This document shows, one piece after another, positions 16,744 through 26,153 of a stretch of DNA of 64,000 nucleotides. Below the pieces are notes generated by a model that saw only the letters and a list, made by a program, of their open reading frames with translations, was not told the DNA's origin and did not search any database. The position numbers and the translations under genes were made by a program. Every line of letters starts with the position of its first letter. Position 1 is the stretch's first letter. The stretch comes from Paenibacillus agricola (GTDB lineage Bacteria; Bacillota; Bacilli; Paenibacillales; NBRC-103111): assembly GCF_011440305.1 (NCBI RefSeq), contig NZ_JAAOIW010000005.1:186001-250000 (forward strand), written 5' to 3'.

Positions 16744-19272
16744 TTACTCAGCCGTGTCCGGAAACACATCATTTAATGCTGACACCCTCAACTCGGCTAA
16801 CGCTACCTTCTTGCCCAGCGGGTCGCTGATCCGCACCGTCGCTTGCTCACCCGGCAGCAAATCGAAGAAGTTGTCGCTAAAGCGGATATTGCCTTGCGGC
16901 AGATCCAGCTTCACCATCCGCGCCAGCGAGCCCTGCGCCGTAATCGTGACGGACTGCTCATCGGCGTCCACCTCGACCTGCAAGGCTGTTGCAGGCATGC
17001 GTAGGTCCTTTTGGTCGCGTAGGTAGTAGAGGTTGTCCGGGGCTTCCCAGCCTACGGCTGTAAGCCTGACAACGACCTCTTCCGCCGCTCTGCCCTGTAG
17101 CACCTCGGCCTCGGTCAAGCTACCTAGCTTAATAGCACCATTGCTCGGCACTTCCGCAGCCAATAATGTTGTATATATTTCATTGCCGGTGAAATCATAG
17201 ACGGTAAGCTTCACTTCGCCTCTGTACGATTCCACACGGTCATTAACGACCCATACATCCAGCGATTGCCCCGGCTCATGATCGATAGAGAGCAGCAGCG
17301 GATGGTAAAATTTCTTCGCGTAATAGAACGATGCCTTCGGCAGCAGCTCGTAATCGATCAGCGACCAGCTTGTCCCTGGCCAGCTATCATTATGCTGCCA
17401 TACCAATGAGCCGCTAATCCGCTGCTTATTGCGGCGGTAATGCTCGATGCCGTATTTGAGGCCTTCGGCTTGCGTCAGCATCGAGAAGTTCATGTATTCC
17501 TCGATATTTTGCGGAATGCCGGTATAGCCCTCCATCAAGAGGATGCCCTTCTGGTGGTTCGTGTCCTTGTTTCGGTAAGCCATTTCGACGCTGCCCCAAT
17601 AAAATTGCCCAGCCGGAATATTTTTCTCTAGCGTGTAACGGTTCGCGGAAGCATGCATGCCGAATTCACTGCTGAACAGGGTGAAGTCTTTTTTATAATT
17701 TTTGAACGTTACGCCTTCAATACTGTAATCGAGCAGCGGAACATCGCCGAATTTACGCGGATAAACGGAGCCATGCCACACCTGCCAGTTATGACGGTCC
17801 CCCACATCAGGATCATTGGCATCGTTGCCGCCATAAGGTGATGAAGGCCAGTAGGCGCGGCTTGTATCGAACTGCTCCAGCACCTCAGGAATCAGCTCGT
17901 GGTAAATCTTTTCTCCATAGAAAGGACTTGTAATATCGCCGGCAGCCGACTTCATATCATAGAGCCAATCGATTTCATTATTGCCGCACCATAGCGCCAG
18001 GGAAGCATAATTACGCAATCTTTTGACTGCATAAACGACTTCGTCGCGCACATTATTCATAAAGTTCCGGTTAAATTCAGGGAACAACGCATTGGCAAAA
18101 GCAAAATCCTGCCATACCAGCACACCGCGGCGGTCGCATTCCTCATAAAATACATCCTTCTCATAAATCCCGCCCGCCCAAACACGCAGCATATTCATAT
18201 TGGAATCGACAGAAAGGGCAATCAGGTCGCGGTATCGCTGGTCCGGAATCGCACCGATAAAGTTATCGGCAGGAATCCAGTTCGAGCCTTTGGCAAACAG
18301 CTTCACGCCATTAATCACAAAAGCAAACGAATGCTGATCTTGCGCATCCTTTAGTTGCAGTTCAATCGTCCGGATTCCAAACGGCTTGCGATAAGTATCG
18401 ACCTGCTCGTCATTGGCTATCAGCGTAACCTCAATCTCATACAAATAAGGCTCGCCCAAATCATGAGTCCACCATAGCTGTGGCGAAAGTACCACCATTT
18501 CAACCGAGCCTGTCAGGTTGTCGATTGGCAGCTGCTCGGATTCAATGATTAGCCCGTCCTTGGAGAGCAGCTTCACTTCGCATACCAGATCCTGATCCTT
18601 GGCAAAGGAGGTGACTTGCAGATCAATGTTGATGACAGCTTCGGATTCATCCACCGATACCGTGTGGGCGAAAACCGATTCCAGCTTGGCCATCCGGTGG
18701 CTTTCCAGCCTGACTTTGCCCCAAATACCGACGGTCACCATCCGCGGACCCCAATCCCAGCCAAAATTCATTGCCGCTTTACGCAGCCATGGACGCTCCT
18801 TCGTATAAGAGGACCATTGAAACTGCTCCTTGTCACGGTTGTGCAAATATAAAGGGTCGAATTTCACGGCGATGCTGTTTTTACCATTATTCACAATTTT
18901 CGTCACATCGAACGTGTGAGCCATCAGCATATTGTCGGTCGTCCCGATTTCCAGCCCATTTACATAAATCGTCGCAAAGGTGTCCAAGCCTTCGAACACC
19001 AGCTCATGCTTATGCCCGCTGCCTTCTTGCTTCACAAAATCGAATTGTGTCCGGTACCACCATTCTTTTTGCTCAATCCAGAGGCTTTTCGCGTCATTAT
19101 GTCCGAAATACGGATTCTCTATAATATTTCTTTCGATAAGTGCCGAATGCACATCTCCGGGCACCTGCGCTGTAATCCAAAAACGATCATCCAGGTAAGC
19201 CGAAGCCACCTCCATTGGGCGCTTTTGCCCCACATCAAAATGCTGAATTCTCCAAACGCCTGTCAACTCCAT
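16744..19272 (-). CDS. GH2 beta-mannosidase
   Basis: This 842-residue intracellular glycosidase has the GH2 order: jelly-roll sugar-binding domain (from WRIQHFD), two immunoglobulin-like domains, the TIM barrel and C-terminal sandwich domains. The acid/base glutamate is E433 in WCGNNEIDW and the nucleophile is E536 in FSSEFGMHA; both are as in mannosidases rather than galactosidases. It removes mannose from imported oligosaccharides. ATG 19272 has AGAGGG 7 nt upstream; upstream ATGs are products of a 21-bp tandem repeat. It is the last gene of the operon with YesMN-type regulators and permeases. Confidence 0.88.
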   Translation of the reverse strand: MELTGVWRIQHFDVGQKRPMEVASAYLDDRFWITAQVPGDVHSALIERNIIENPYFGHNDAKSLWIEQKEWWYRTQFDFVKQEGSGHKHELVFEGLDTFATIYVNGLEIGTTDNMLMAHTFDVTKIVNNGKNSIAVKFDPLYLHNRDKEQFQWSSYTKERPWLRKAAMNFGWDWGPRMVTVGIWGKVRLESHRMAKLESVFAHTVSVDESEAVINIDLQVTSFAKDQDLVCEVKLLSKDGLIIESEQLPIDNLTGSVEMVVLSPQLWWTHDLGEPYLYEIEVTLIANDEQVDTYRKPFGIRTIELQLKDAQDQHSFAFVINGVKLFAKGSNWIPADNFIGAIPDQRYRDLIALSVDSNMNMLRVWAGGIYEKDVFYEECDRRGVLVWQDFAFANALFPEFNRNFMNNVRDEVVYAVKRLRNYASLALWCGNNEIDWLYDMKSAAGDITSPFYGEKIYHELIPEVLEQFDTSRAYWPSSPYGGNDANDPDVGDRHNWQVWHGSVYPRKFGDVPLLDYSIEGVTFKNYKKDFTLFSSEFGMHASANRYTLEKNIPAGQFYWGSVEMAYRNKDTNHQKGILLMEGYTGIPQNIEEYMNFSMLTQAEGLKYGIEHYRRNKQRISGSLVWQHNDSWPGTSWSLIDYELLPKASFYYAKKFYHPLLLSIDHEPGQSLDVWVVNDRVESYRGEVKLTVYDFTGNEIYTTLLAAEVPSNGAIKLGSLTEAEVLQGRAAEEVVVRLTAVGWEAPDNLYYLRDQKDLRMPATALQVEVDADEQSVTITAQGSLARMVKLDLPQGNIRFSDNFFDLLPGEQATVRISDPLGKKVALAELRVSALNDVFPDTAE

Positions 19273-19282
19273 GTATGTCCCT

Positions 19283-19324
19283 CTTCTCTCATCATTCATC
19301 CAACTTCTCTCATTATTCATCCAA
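19283..19324. repeat. 21-bp tandem duplication
   Basis: Positions 19283-19303 and 19304-19324 are the same 21 bases with one difference (ATCATTC versus ATTATTC). It lies between the regulator and mannosidase genes, just upstream of the mannosidase SD. As 21 is a multiple of three, it adds an artificial in-frame N-terminal extension to the open frame. Confidence 0.85.
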
Positions 19325-19369
19325 CACAGCTTGTGTATCTATTCGGGTTAGCTGACGATGGTCTGTTCG

Positions 19370-20932
19370 TTAGGATGATCCTGCCGCTTCGCGGAATTCA
19401 CTTGGTGTTTTTCCCGTATACTTTTTAAAAATTTGGCTGAAATATTTGACATCCTCATAACCAACCGCATAAGCGACCTCGCTGATTTTTGCCGGTGAGA
19501 TCGTCAATATTTCCATTGCTCGTTGAATTTTTTGCTTAGTGACGTAATCGCCAAAGGTGACGCCCACTTCTTTTTTGAAAACCTCGCTTAAATGGTTCGG
19601 ATGCAAATGCACATGCTTGGCCACCTGCTGAAGCCCTACATCGCTGCCCAAATGCTCCTCAATATAAGCCATCGCCTTTTGCGCATGCGTCGCCTGTCCC
19701 TCGCCCAACCGGTTATGATACAGCTTCATCACCGCATATAAATGCTGAAACAACGTATCCTTAGGCGTGACGGTGAGCTTGAGCTGCACATGCGCAGGGC
19801 GGTCGTCCACCACACTTTCGCGTCCAGTAGCTGCCACTACCCGCTCCAGCCAGCGATGTGCCGAAATAGCGACGGAATGGAGCAAAGCCTCCAGCGATTC
19901 GATGGTCACCTCGGGATCCTCCATCTGCACCTGGATAAACCGCTGCACCCAGCTTTTGAGCGCTACCGTATCATCCTCCAGCAAAATCGAGGAAAGCTCG
20001 ATTTCTTCATCATGCGTACTGAACGTTTTACCGCCCTTTCTTTTCCCAATATCCTCATATTTCCATATACTCTCGTTGATAAGCAATTTATAACCAAATG
20101 CTTCGCTCGCTGCTGCATAGGATTCATGGAGTTGATCAGGCTGCTGCACGGCCGTACCAAAGGCGGCAAAAAGCTTGCACTTTAGCAAGCGCTCCACCTT
20201 CTGGAAAATAAACCGCAAATGCGACATCCCGTTCTCGCTGCTGCTACCCAGCCGAATGGCTGCGACAATCCGCTTCTTTTCCAACAGGGATTCACAGTTC
20301 ATCAAATCCTGCAGCATATTGTCCACGGCAAAAAGCAGCAAAGAAGATGAGGAGGGTGACTCCTCCCAGCCTTCCGCTGACACAATAAATATTTGCAAAT
20401 CACCGCCTGCTGCTTCGTGCTCCCCGAATAATGCCGGGAAATAGGTGGCAAGCAGAGGCATATCGAATTTCTCGGCCTCACCGTCCGTAATTAGCCGCTC
20501 GAACATCCGGTTGCGTGCCTCTTTATATTTAAAATGATCCTGGCTATGCGCCGCCCATTTCTCTTCAATTCGTTGCCTGGCCTTCAGCACGGTTTTGATG
20601 ATTTCCTCCGGCCTGCTTGTTTTCAACAAATAATCACTGACGCCTTGGCGAATGGCCTGCTGGGTGTACATAAAATCATCATAGCCCGAGAGCACAATAA
20701 CCTCAAGATCTGGCAGAATACGAATTGCTTCCTCAGCCAGCTGTAGCCCGGTCTTCCCTGTCATCCGAATATCAGTCAATAGTATGTTAGGGCGCTCCAG
20801 CGGGATTCGCCCAATTGCTTCCTCTGCCGACGCGGCAGGCTCCAGCAGCTCCATGCCCAGCTCATCCCACTTGATAACCTTCGCTAATCCTGTTCTAATA
20901 ATAACCTCGTCATCCACGATCATGATTCTCAT
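19370..20932 (-). CDS. YesN-type response regulator, AraC output
   Basis: This 520-residue regulator has a receiver (VDDE at 6-9, phosphoacceptor D54 in LLTDIRM), a long variable middle region and a C-terminal AraC-type double helix-turn-helix (LQQVAKHVHLHPNHLSEVFK and ISEVAYAVGYEDVKYFSQIFKK). It most likely activates the adjacent sugar operon in response to the coupled YesM-type kinase. ATG 20932 has GGAGGG 7 nt upstream and lies 23 nt inside the end of the kinase gene. Confidence 0.9.
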   Translation of the reverse strand: MRIMIVDDEVIIRTGLAKVIKWDELGMELLEPAASAEEAIGRIPLERPNILLTDIRMTGKTGLQLAEEAIRILPDLEVIVLSGYDDFMYTQQAIRQGVSDYLLKTSRPEEIIKTVLKARQRIEEKWAAHSQDHFKYKEARNRMFERLITDGEAEKFDMPLLATYFPALFGEHEAAGGDLQIFIVSAEGWEESPSSSSLLLFAVDNMLQDLMNCESLLEKKRIVAAIRLGSSSENGMSHLRFIFQKVERLLKCKLFAAFGTAVQQPDQLHESYAAASEAFGYKLLINESIWKYEDIGKRKGGKTFSTHDEEIELSSILLEDDTVALKSWVQRFIQVQMEDPEVTIESLEALLHSVAISAHRWLERVVAATGRESVVDDRPAHVQLKLTVTPKDTLFQHLYAVMKLYHNRLGEGQATHAQKAMAYIEEHLGSDVGLQQVAKHVHLHPNHLSEVFKKEVGVTFGDYVTKQKIQRAMEILTISPAKISEVAYAVGYEDVKYFSQIFKKYTGKTPSEFREAAGSS

Positions 20933-22691
20933 GTTGGCCCTCCAAAATAGGAATGGAGAATGAGACTCGGGTACCGGCATTAGGCCTGCTTTCGATGATT
21001 AAGCCGGCATCATTGCCATAATGAAGCTGCAGCCGTTCATTTACATTTCTCAAGCCGTAATTAGCGTCGGTTGTATACTGCTCACCGCCTTGTGGGTTCA
21101 AGTTTCTTCGGATTGCCTGTAATTGCTCATTTGTCATCCCTACTCCATCATCCAGTACGAGAAAGCTTATTCGGCTTGCTTTTTGCTCTACGTACACCGT
21201 TATCATCCCCTTTCCCTCTTTTTTCTGGATCCCGTGAATCATTGCATTCTCTACCAGCGGCTGAAGCAACAGTTTGAGCATGTACTTGTCCTGCAGGTCG
21301 GGGTCCACAACCATATCCAAATCAAATTTATCTGGGTAGCGAATCGATTGCACTTGTGTGTAATTTTTGATATGAGCCAATTCCTGATGGACAGGGCAAA
21401 ATTCATTTCCCTTGTTTAGGCTAAATCGCAAAAAATCACTTAAGGAGCCCACCATATCGGCAATTCGCTTTTCATCATTCATTAAAGCAATCCAGTGAAT
21501 CGAAGATAACGTATTATATAGAAAATGCGGATTAATTTGGGCTTGAAGTGCCCTCATATCCGCTTCCTTCTTATGCGCTTCGTTACGAATCACTTGCACC
21601 TTAAGTTTCTCAATGTGATTGCCCAGCATATTATAGCTCTCCCCCAGCTTGCCGATCTCATCGGATGAAGCTACGGAATACAACGGCAGCGGCTCTTCTG
21701 GATTCACTTTTGTTAATAATCTTGTCAACACGCGTAATGGGTTGGTAACCCGCTGGATCAGGAATAAGATCAAGCCTACTGTAGCAATGATGGAAACAGC
21801 AACCGCCACACCTGTTAGCAACAATATATAGCGGTTCTGCGCACTATACAAGTCAAAGGGAATAACACCTACAAGCTTCCATTTTACAATAGGCTCACGA
21901 AAATAGAGAATCGTTTTTTTTGTTGCCCCTTCACCATGGTTCATAACGCCGAATAAATCCGGCTTCATCGCAGCCAGCATACCCGGAAGCAGCGAATCGA
22001 AGGGCTGGGAGAGCCAGCCTTTATTCGTCGCCGAGAGCACGATGCCTTGCTCGTTAAGCAGCGCGACCTCGCCTTGCCCCTCACCCAACTTGGGCTCCGA
22101 CCAATATTTCGAAATCGCCTTTTCATCAATCGAAATCGTCAGCCAGCCCAAATTACGATAGTTATCCACGCTGCGTAGAGGGCGAATAAACGAGATTACA
22201 TTTTGCTTCCCTGCATAATTTTCCACCGTATATAAGGTAGTCCACAATTTCCCTGACACTTCACGAATATTAATCATCTTGTCCAGATCGGACTGGTACA
22301 GATTCGTTGTCGATAAAGGAGGATTCGAGTTGGCCGGAACAATCGTAATATTGGAAATATATTCCTTTGATGCAATTAGGTTGGTCATAAAGCTGAGAAT
22401 GCGTGTCTGGTTGCCCACATCCTCTTCAAGTGCATTCACATATTGCTGGATATTGCTCTGCCCGATCATAAAGATGGACATATTCTCAACATCCTTAATA
22501 ATAAAACGAAGATTTGCGTCCATCTGGCGCAGGGTGTCGATGCCCGCTTGCTCCGTCTTTTCCTCGGTGATCTTGGAGGAGATAACGAAAGCAAACCCGC
22601 CAAGAAACAATAGCGGGATTAACGAAATAACCAGCATCATAAGTGTCAGCTTGCGCCGTAAAGATTGTCCCATCCATCGCCAAACTGACAT
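20910..22691 (-). CDS. YesM-type sensor histidine kinase
   Basis: This 593-residue membrane kinase has TM1 near residues 12-34, a large extracellular sensor, TM2 near 290-315, a HAMP domain, the His_kinase motif with H389 in QINPHFLYNTLSS, and an ATPase domain (LVENAMIHG, DDGVGM). Kinases of this group sense extracellular oligosaccharides. It overlaps the regulator gene at its 3' end. It lies 39 bp downstream of the second permease gene, so transporter and sensor are co-transcribed. Confidence 0.9.
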   Translation of the reverse strand: MSVWRWMGQSLRRKLTLMMLVISLIPLLFLGGFAFVISSKITEEKTEQAGIDTLRQMDANLRFIIKDVENMSIFMIGQSNIQQYVNALEEDVGNQTRILSFMTNLIASKEYISNITIVPANSNPPLSTTNLYQSDLDKMINIREVSGKLWTTLYTVENYAGKQNVISFIRPLRSVDNYRNLGWLTISIDEKAISKYWSEPKLGEGQGEVALLNEQGIVLSATNKGWLSQPFDSLLPGMLAAMKPDLFGVMNHGEGATKKTILYFREPIVKWKLVGVIPFDLYSAQNRYILLLTGVAVAVSIIATVGLILFLIQRVTNPLRVLTRLLTKVNPEEPLPLYSVASSDEIGKLGESYNMLGNHIEKLKVQVIRNEAHKKEADMRALQAQINPHFLYNTLSSIHWIALMNDEKRIADMVGSLSDFLRFSLNKGNEFCPVHQELAHIKNYTQVQSIRYPDKFDLDMVVDPDLQDKYMLKLLLQPLVENAMIHGIQKKEGKGMITVYVEQKASRISFLVLDDGVGMTNEQLQAIRRNLNPQGGEQYTTDANYGLRNVNERLQLHYGNDAGLIIESRPNAGTRVSFSIPILEGQHENHDRG

Positions 22692-22730
22692 CGAATATAG
22701 CCCCCTGCAACCTACATGATTCTTTTTTTC

Positions 22731-23609
22731 TTAACCTTTTACCGCCCCTGCCGTCATGCCTTTCATCACCTGCTCCTGGAACAGCAGATACACAAGAATG
22801 GTCGGGATTACCGCGATCGTCATCGCCGCCAAGGTCAGGCTGTAATCTGTTTGAAAGCCATCTGCGAATGTCGCAATGCTCAGCGGGAGCGTTTTTAAAG
22901 TCGATTTACTAATAAACACAAGCGCGAAGGAAAAGTCATTCCAAAAATGCAAGAAGCTTAAAATCGTCACTGTGGAAAGCGCAGGCGTCGAGATCGGCAG
23001 CATAATTCGCAAAAACACGCCCCATAAGCCCGTTCCATCGATAAACGCCGCTTCTTCAATTTCTTTAGGAACAGAAGATAAGTAGGCGACAAGCACGAAG
23101 ATTGCAGTAGGCAAGGCAAAGGCTGTATAAGGCAATATTAACGCCCAGTACGTATTTAACAGCGACAGCTGCTTCATTAGAATAAACAAGGGTACTAAGG
23201 TGCTATGAATCGGGATCAGCATTCCAACAACGAAAAACCCAAGAATCCAGCCTTTAAATCTGAACTGCAGCCTTGCTAATATAAAAGATGCTAACGCAGA
23301 TACGAATAAAGTAATAATTAAGGAAGCCATCGAAACGATGACGGAATTGACGAAAGCCGTGCCCATTTTCGAGGTTTGCCAAGCTTTGACGAAATTATCG
23401 AACTGCCAAGTCAAGGGTAGACCAAAGGGCCGATTAAGAAATTCAGCATTGGTTTTAAAGGCGCTGATGAACAGCCAGAACAAAGGGTATAACGTTAAAA
23501 TACCATAAACGGCCATGAGAGTCCAAAATATCGCGCTTCTTAATTTTTTGGCGGAGAAACGTGCTTTACGTGATGAGGCTTGTGAATATGGCGCTACTGT
23601 GTTGTCCAT
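22731..23609 (-). CDS. Carbohydrate ABC permease, MalG-like
   Basis: This 292-residue inner-membrane permease has six TM segments and the ATPase-contact loop EEAAFIDGTGLWGVFLRIMLP (EAA motif). It pairs with the MalF-like permease 17 nt upstream. The start ATG at 23609 has AAAGGAG 9 nt upstream; the open frame continues three codons further. No ATPase is encoded in the operon, so a shared MsmX-type ATPase elsewhere is expected, as usual for CUT1 systems of this group. Confidence 0.9.
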   Translation of the reverse strand: MDNTVAPYSQASSRKARFSAKKLRSAIFWTLMAVYGILTLYPLFWLFISAFKTNAEFLNRPFGLPLTWQFDNFVKAWQTSKMGTAFVNSVIVSMASLIITLFVSALASFILARLQFRFKGWILGFFVVGMLIPIHSTLVPLFILMKQLSLLNTYWALILPYTAFALPTAIFVLVAYLSSVPKEIEEAAFIDGTGLWGVFLRIMLPISTPALSTVTILSFLHFWNDFSFALVFISKSTLKTLPLSIATFADGFQTDYSLTLAAMTIAVIPTILVYLLFQEQVMKGMTAGAVKG

Positions 23610-23626
23610 GTTAAACACTCCTTTCC

Positions 23627-24502
23627 TTAAGCTTTAGATTTTCTGCTGGTCAACCATTGGCTAGTCCCAATAAAGATCAAGCTTAGCAGGATGATCGAGG
23701 TTGAAATAGCGCTCCCGTATCCATACCGATAGGAGGAGAAGGTCGAGTTATACATATAAGTGGCGAGAAGCTCTGTCGCATGGGCAGGACCACCTTTGGT
23801 CATAACGTAAACCAAGTCGAAGGATTTTAAGCTGCCTGAAATACATAAAACAATCGCTACCTGGATCGTTGTCCAAATCATCGGAAGCGTGACCGATATG
23901 ATTTTGCGGGCACCTGACGCGCCATCAATTTGAGCGGCATCATGGATTTCACCGGGAATATTTTGCAAGGCCGAGATGAAAATAATTAAATACAAACCAA
24001 CAAAGCTCCAGGTAAGCGGTGGAATGAGCGAGTAGATGGCGATATTGCTATCGGACAACCATTGCAGCTTCCAGCTTGCAAGCCCGAGGTAGTCAAGCAG
24101 AAAGTTAAGGATACCGATTTGCGGGTGATAAATGTATTGCCAGATCATCCCGATCACGACCGAGGACATGACCATTGGCATAAAAACCGCGGAACGCAAA
24201 AAACGCTGCAGCGCATTATTTTTGAACAGCACAATGGCTAGAATCAAAGCAAGCGGCAGTTGCCCAAACACAGAAGCGAGCACGAAAATCACATTATTTT
24301 TTAAAGCACGCCAAAATATCGTATCATGGATGACCTCAACATAGTTTTTCAGACCGATGTATTTGGCTTCGCCAATCCCTTTCCAATCAAAAAATCCGTA
24401 ATAAGCCGACCAAATCACGGGCACAAAAACGAACAAGGTGTAAATCAATATCGATGGGAGCAGGCCCATTACGATAAACCGCTTTGCATTCAGCGTATTC
24501 AT
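23627..24502 (-). CDS. Carbohydrate ABC permease, MalF-like
   Basis: This 291-residue permease has six TM segments and the EAA-type loop HDAAQIDGASGARKIISVTLP. It forms the CUT1 channel with the downstream MalG-like subunit. ATG 24502 is preferred (AAAGGAAG upstream); the in-frame GTG at 24511 sits inside that SD. A stable stem-loop lies between it and the upstream solute-binding gene, which typically sets a higher level of the binding protein. Confidence 0.9.
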   Translation of the reverse strand: MNTLNAKRFIVMGLLPSILIYTLFVFVPVIWSAYYGFFDWKGIGEAKYIGLKNYVEVIHDTIFWRALKNNVIFVLASVFGQLPLALILAIVLFKNNALQRFLRSAVFMPMVMSSVVIGMIWQYIYHPQIGILNFLLDYLGLASWKLQWLSDSNIAIYSLIPPLTWSFVGLYLIIFISALQNIPGEIHDAAQIDGASGARKIISVTLPMIWTTIQVAIVLCISGSLKSFDLVYVMTKGGPAHATELLATYMYNSTFSSYRYGYGSAISTSIILLSLIFIGTSQWLTSRKSKA

Positions 24503-24528
24503 CTCATTCACTTCCTTTCCAAATAATT

Positions 24529-24549
24529 AGCCCTCCGCGTGGGAGGGCT
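24529..24549 (-). promoter_or_regulatory. Intercistronic stem-loop between binding-protein and permease genes
   Basis: AGCCCTCC (24529-24536) and GGAGGGCT (24542-24549) form a perfect 8-bp stem. It lacks a real T-run on the minus strand (AATTATTT), so it is more likely an mRNA-stabilising or partial-termination element than a full terminator. Confidence 0.55.
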
Positions 24550-24600
24550 GGTAACTAAAACGTTGTAGGTTGTTGTTATGCATGATTGATTGCTGATTGC

Positions 24601-25929
24601 TTATTTGCCGAGAGCGCCAGCTTGTGCATCTTGCACTTTTTTGGCAACAGATTCTGGGCTACCACCCATTAGCAAATCTTGTAGACCATTATTAATCACT
24701 TCAACTGCCGCCGAGCTCAATTTGGAATCATAAACGGGGCTAATTTTAACATTTTTCATCAGCTCATTCAGCTCCACGAACAAAGGATTTGCTTTGCTTT
24801 TATCTACATCGATTTTGTAGCTAACTAGCGTACTGCTGTCGAGCGTTGCTTTCTGTCCCTCAGGACCTGACAAAGCATAGAACAACTCCATAGCCGCAGC
24901 TTTATTGGCACCCGTTAGCTTTTTGCTTACGCCAAGGCCTGTACCTACTACACCCGCAGTGGACTGGGCTTCACCTTTACCACCATCAATTGCTGGCAAT
25001 ATAGCGATATGTGTAGTATCCAAAACCTCTTTAGGTGCATTGTTGACCAGATTGGCTGCTGCCCATCCGCCATCCATGAACATTGCGGCTTTGCCTTGGA
25101 AATACAGTTGCATCATTTGGTTCTCATCAATGCCGTTAAAGCCATCCTGGAACGCTTTGGATTTGCCCAAATCCTGAAGCACCGTTAGTGCTTTAATAAA
25201 TTCAGGATCTGTAAATTTCGCGCCATTTTGGGCGGAAGCCTTCAAGAACCAGTCCGTCCCTGTCACACGGTCTGCGATCGTACTGAAAATGGTAGATTGC
25301 GCAACCCAGTTCGCTTTATTGCCTAATGCCATAGGAATGACATTGTTTTTGTTAAAGGTATCAATCGCTGCTTTCAGCTCGTCCCAGGTTTTGGGTGCCT
25401 TCACATTATATTTATCAAAAATCGCTTGGTTGTAATAAATAAATGAGCTTGGCGCCAAATTCATCGGTACGGAGTAAATGTTTCCATCAACTGTATAGCC
25501 ATCCAATGCGTTAGGAATAAAGTTGTTCTTCCATTCCGGCTTGCTGTCCAAAAACTCGTTAACCGGCTGAAGCAGCTTGCCACTCACGAATTCCTTAGTC
25601 ATCGCATCCGGCCACATAACGAACAGATCCGGCATTTCATCTGCAGCAGCTACAGTCCGTAAACGGGTTTTCAAGCCGTCTGTTGGCAGTCCTTCTGCTT
25701 CCAGCTCAATTTCGGGATGCTGGGCTTTAAAATCTTCAATAATTTTGCGCATTGCGATCCCTTTAGCATCCTGGCCTGTCCAGTTATGCCAAATCGTAAC
25801 CTTTGCTTTATCTGTACTTGCCCCACCAGCCGCAGCGCCGTTACTGTCTGTTGCTTGTCCTCCGGCACAGCCTGCAAGCAGGGACGTGGAAACTAATGTA
25901 GTTAGTGCTAATTTGGAAACCTTTTTCAT
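24601..25929 (-). CDS. Sugar-binding lipoprotein of the beta-mannoside ABC system
   Basis: This 442-residue family 1 solute-binding protein starts with a signal peptide and lipobox LLAGC (Cys21), so it is lipid-anchored outside the membrane. The mature part has the expected motifs WHNWTG, DEMPDLFVMWPDA and a QLYFQGKAAMFMDGGWA stretch. It heads the operon binding protein-permease-permease-YesM-YesN-mannosidase; beta-manno-oligosaccharides are the inferred ligand. SD AAGGGGAGAG precedes the ATG. Confidence 0.9.
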   Translation of the reverse strand: MKKVSKLALTTLVSTSLLAGCAGGQATDSNGAAAGGASTDKAKVTIWHNWTGQDAKGIAMRKIIEDFKAQHPEIELEAEGLPTDGLKTRLRTVAAADEMPDLFVMWPDAMTKEFVSGKLLQPVNEFLDSKPEWKNNFIPNALDGYTVDGNIYSVPMNLAPSSFIYYNQAIFDKYNVKAPKTWDELKAAIDTFNKNNVIPMALGNKANWVAQSTIFSTIADRVTGTDWFLKASAQNGAKFTDPEFIKALTVLQDLGKSKAFQDGFNGIDENQMMQLYFQGKAAMFMDGGWAAANLVNNAPKEVLDTTHIAILPAIDGGKGEAQSTAGVVGTGLGVSKKLTGANKAAAMELFYALSGPEGQKATLDSSTLVSYKIDVDKSKANPLFVELNELMKNVKISPVYDSKLSSAAVEVINNGLQDLLMGGSPESVAKKVQDAQAGALGK

Positions 25930-26092
25930 GATTTTTACTCTCCCCTTTCATTTCTATTGTTTATTCTACAAGTATCTTAACCACTCTGTAAGGGGAATAT
26001 GATCAGCAGCAGGGTAGAATAAGATCAGATTCAGGTGCCTAGCGGTGCGGAGCCAAATAGAGACTAGGGTACTGGCTTTCAGCAGTTCCTGA

Positions 26093-26136
26093 CAAAAAAA
26101 ATCTTCACTCCCTCCAATAAGGTGGGATTAAAGATT
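26093..26136 (-). terminator. Terminator of the esterase/hydrolase operon
   Basis: Minus strand: AATCTT (26136-26131) pairs with AAGATT (26105-26100) and the inner ATCCCACC with GGAGGGAG-type bases, followed by eight T. Confidence 0.75.
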
Positions 26137-26153
26137 CACTTTTCCTTAACATT

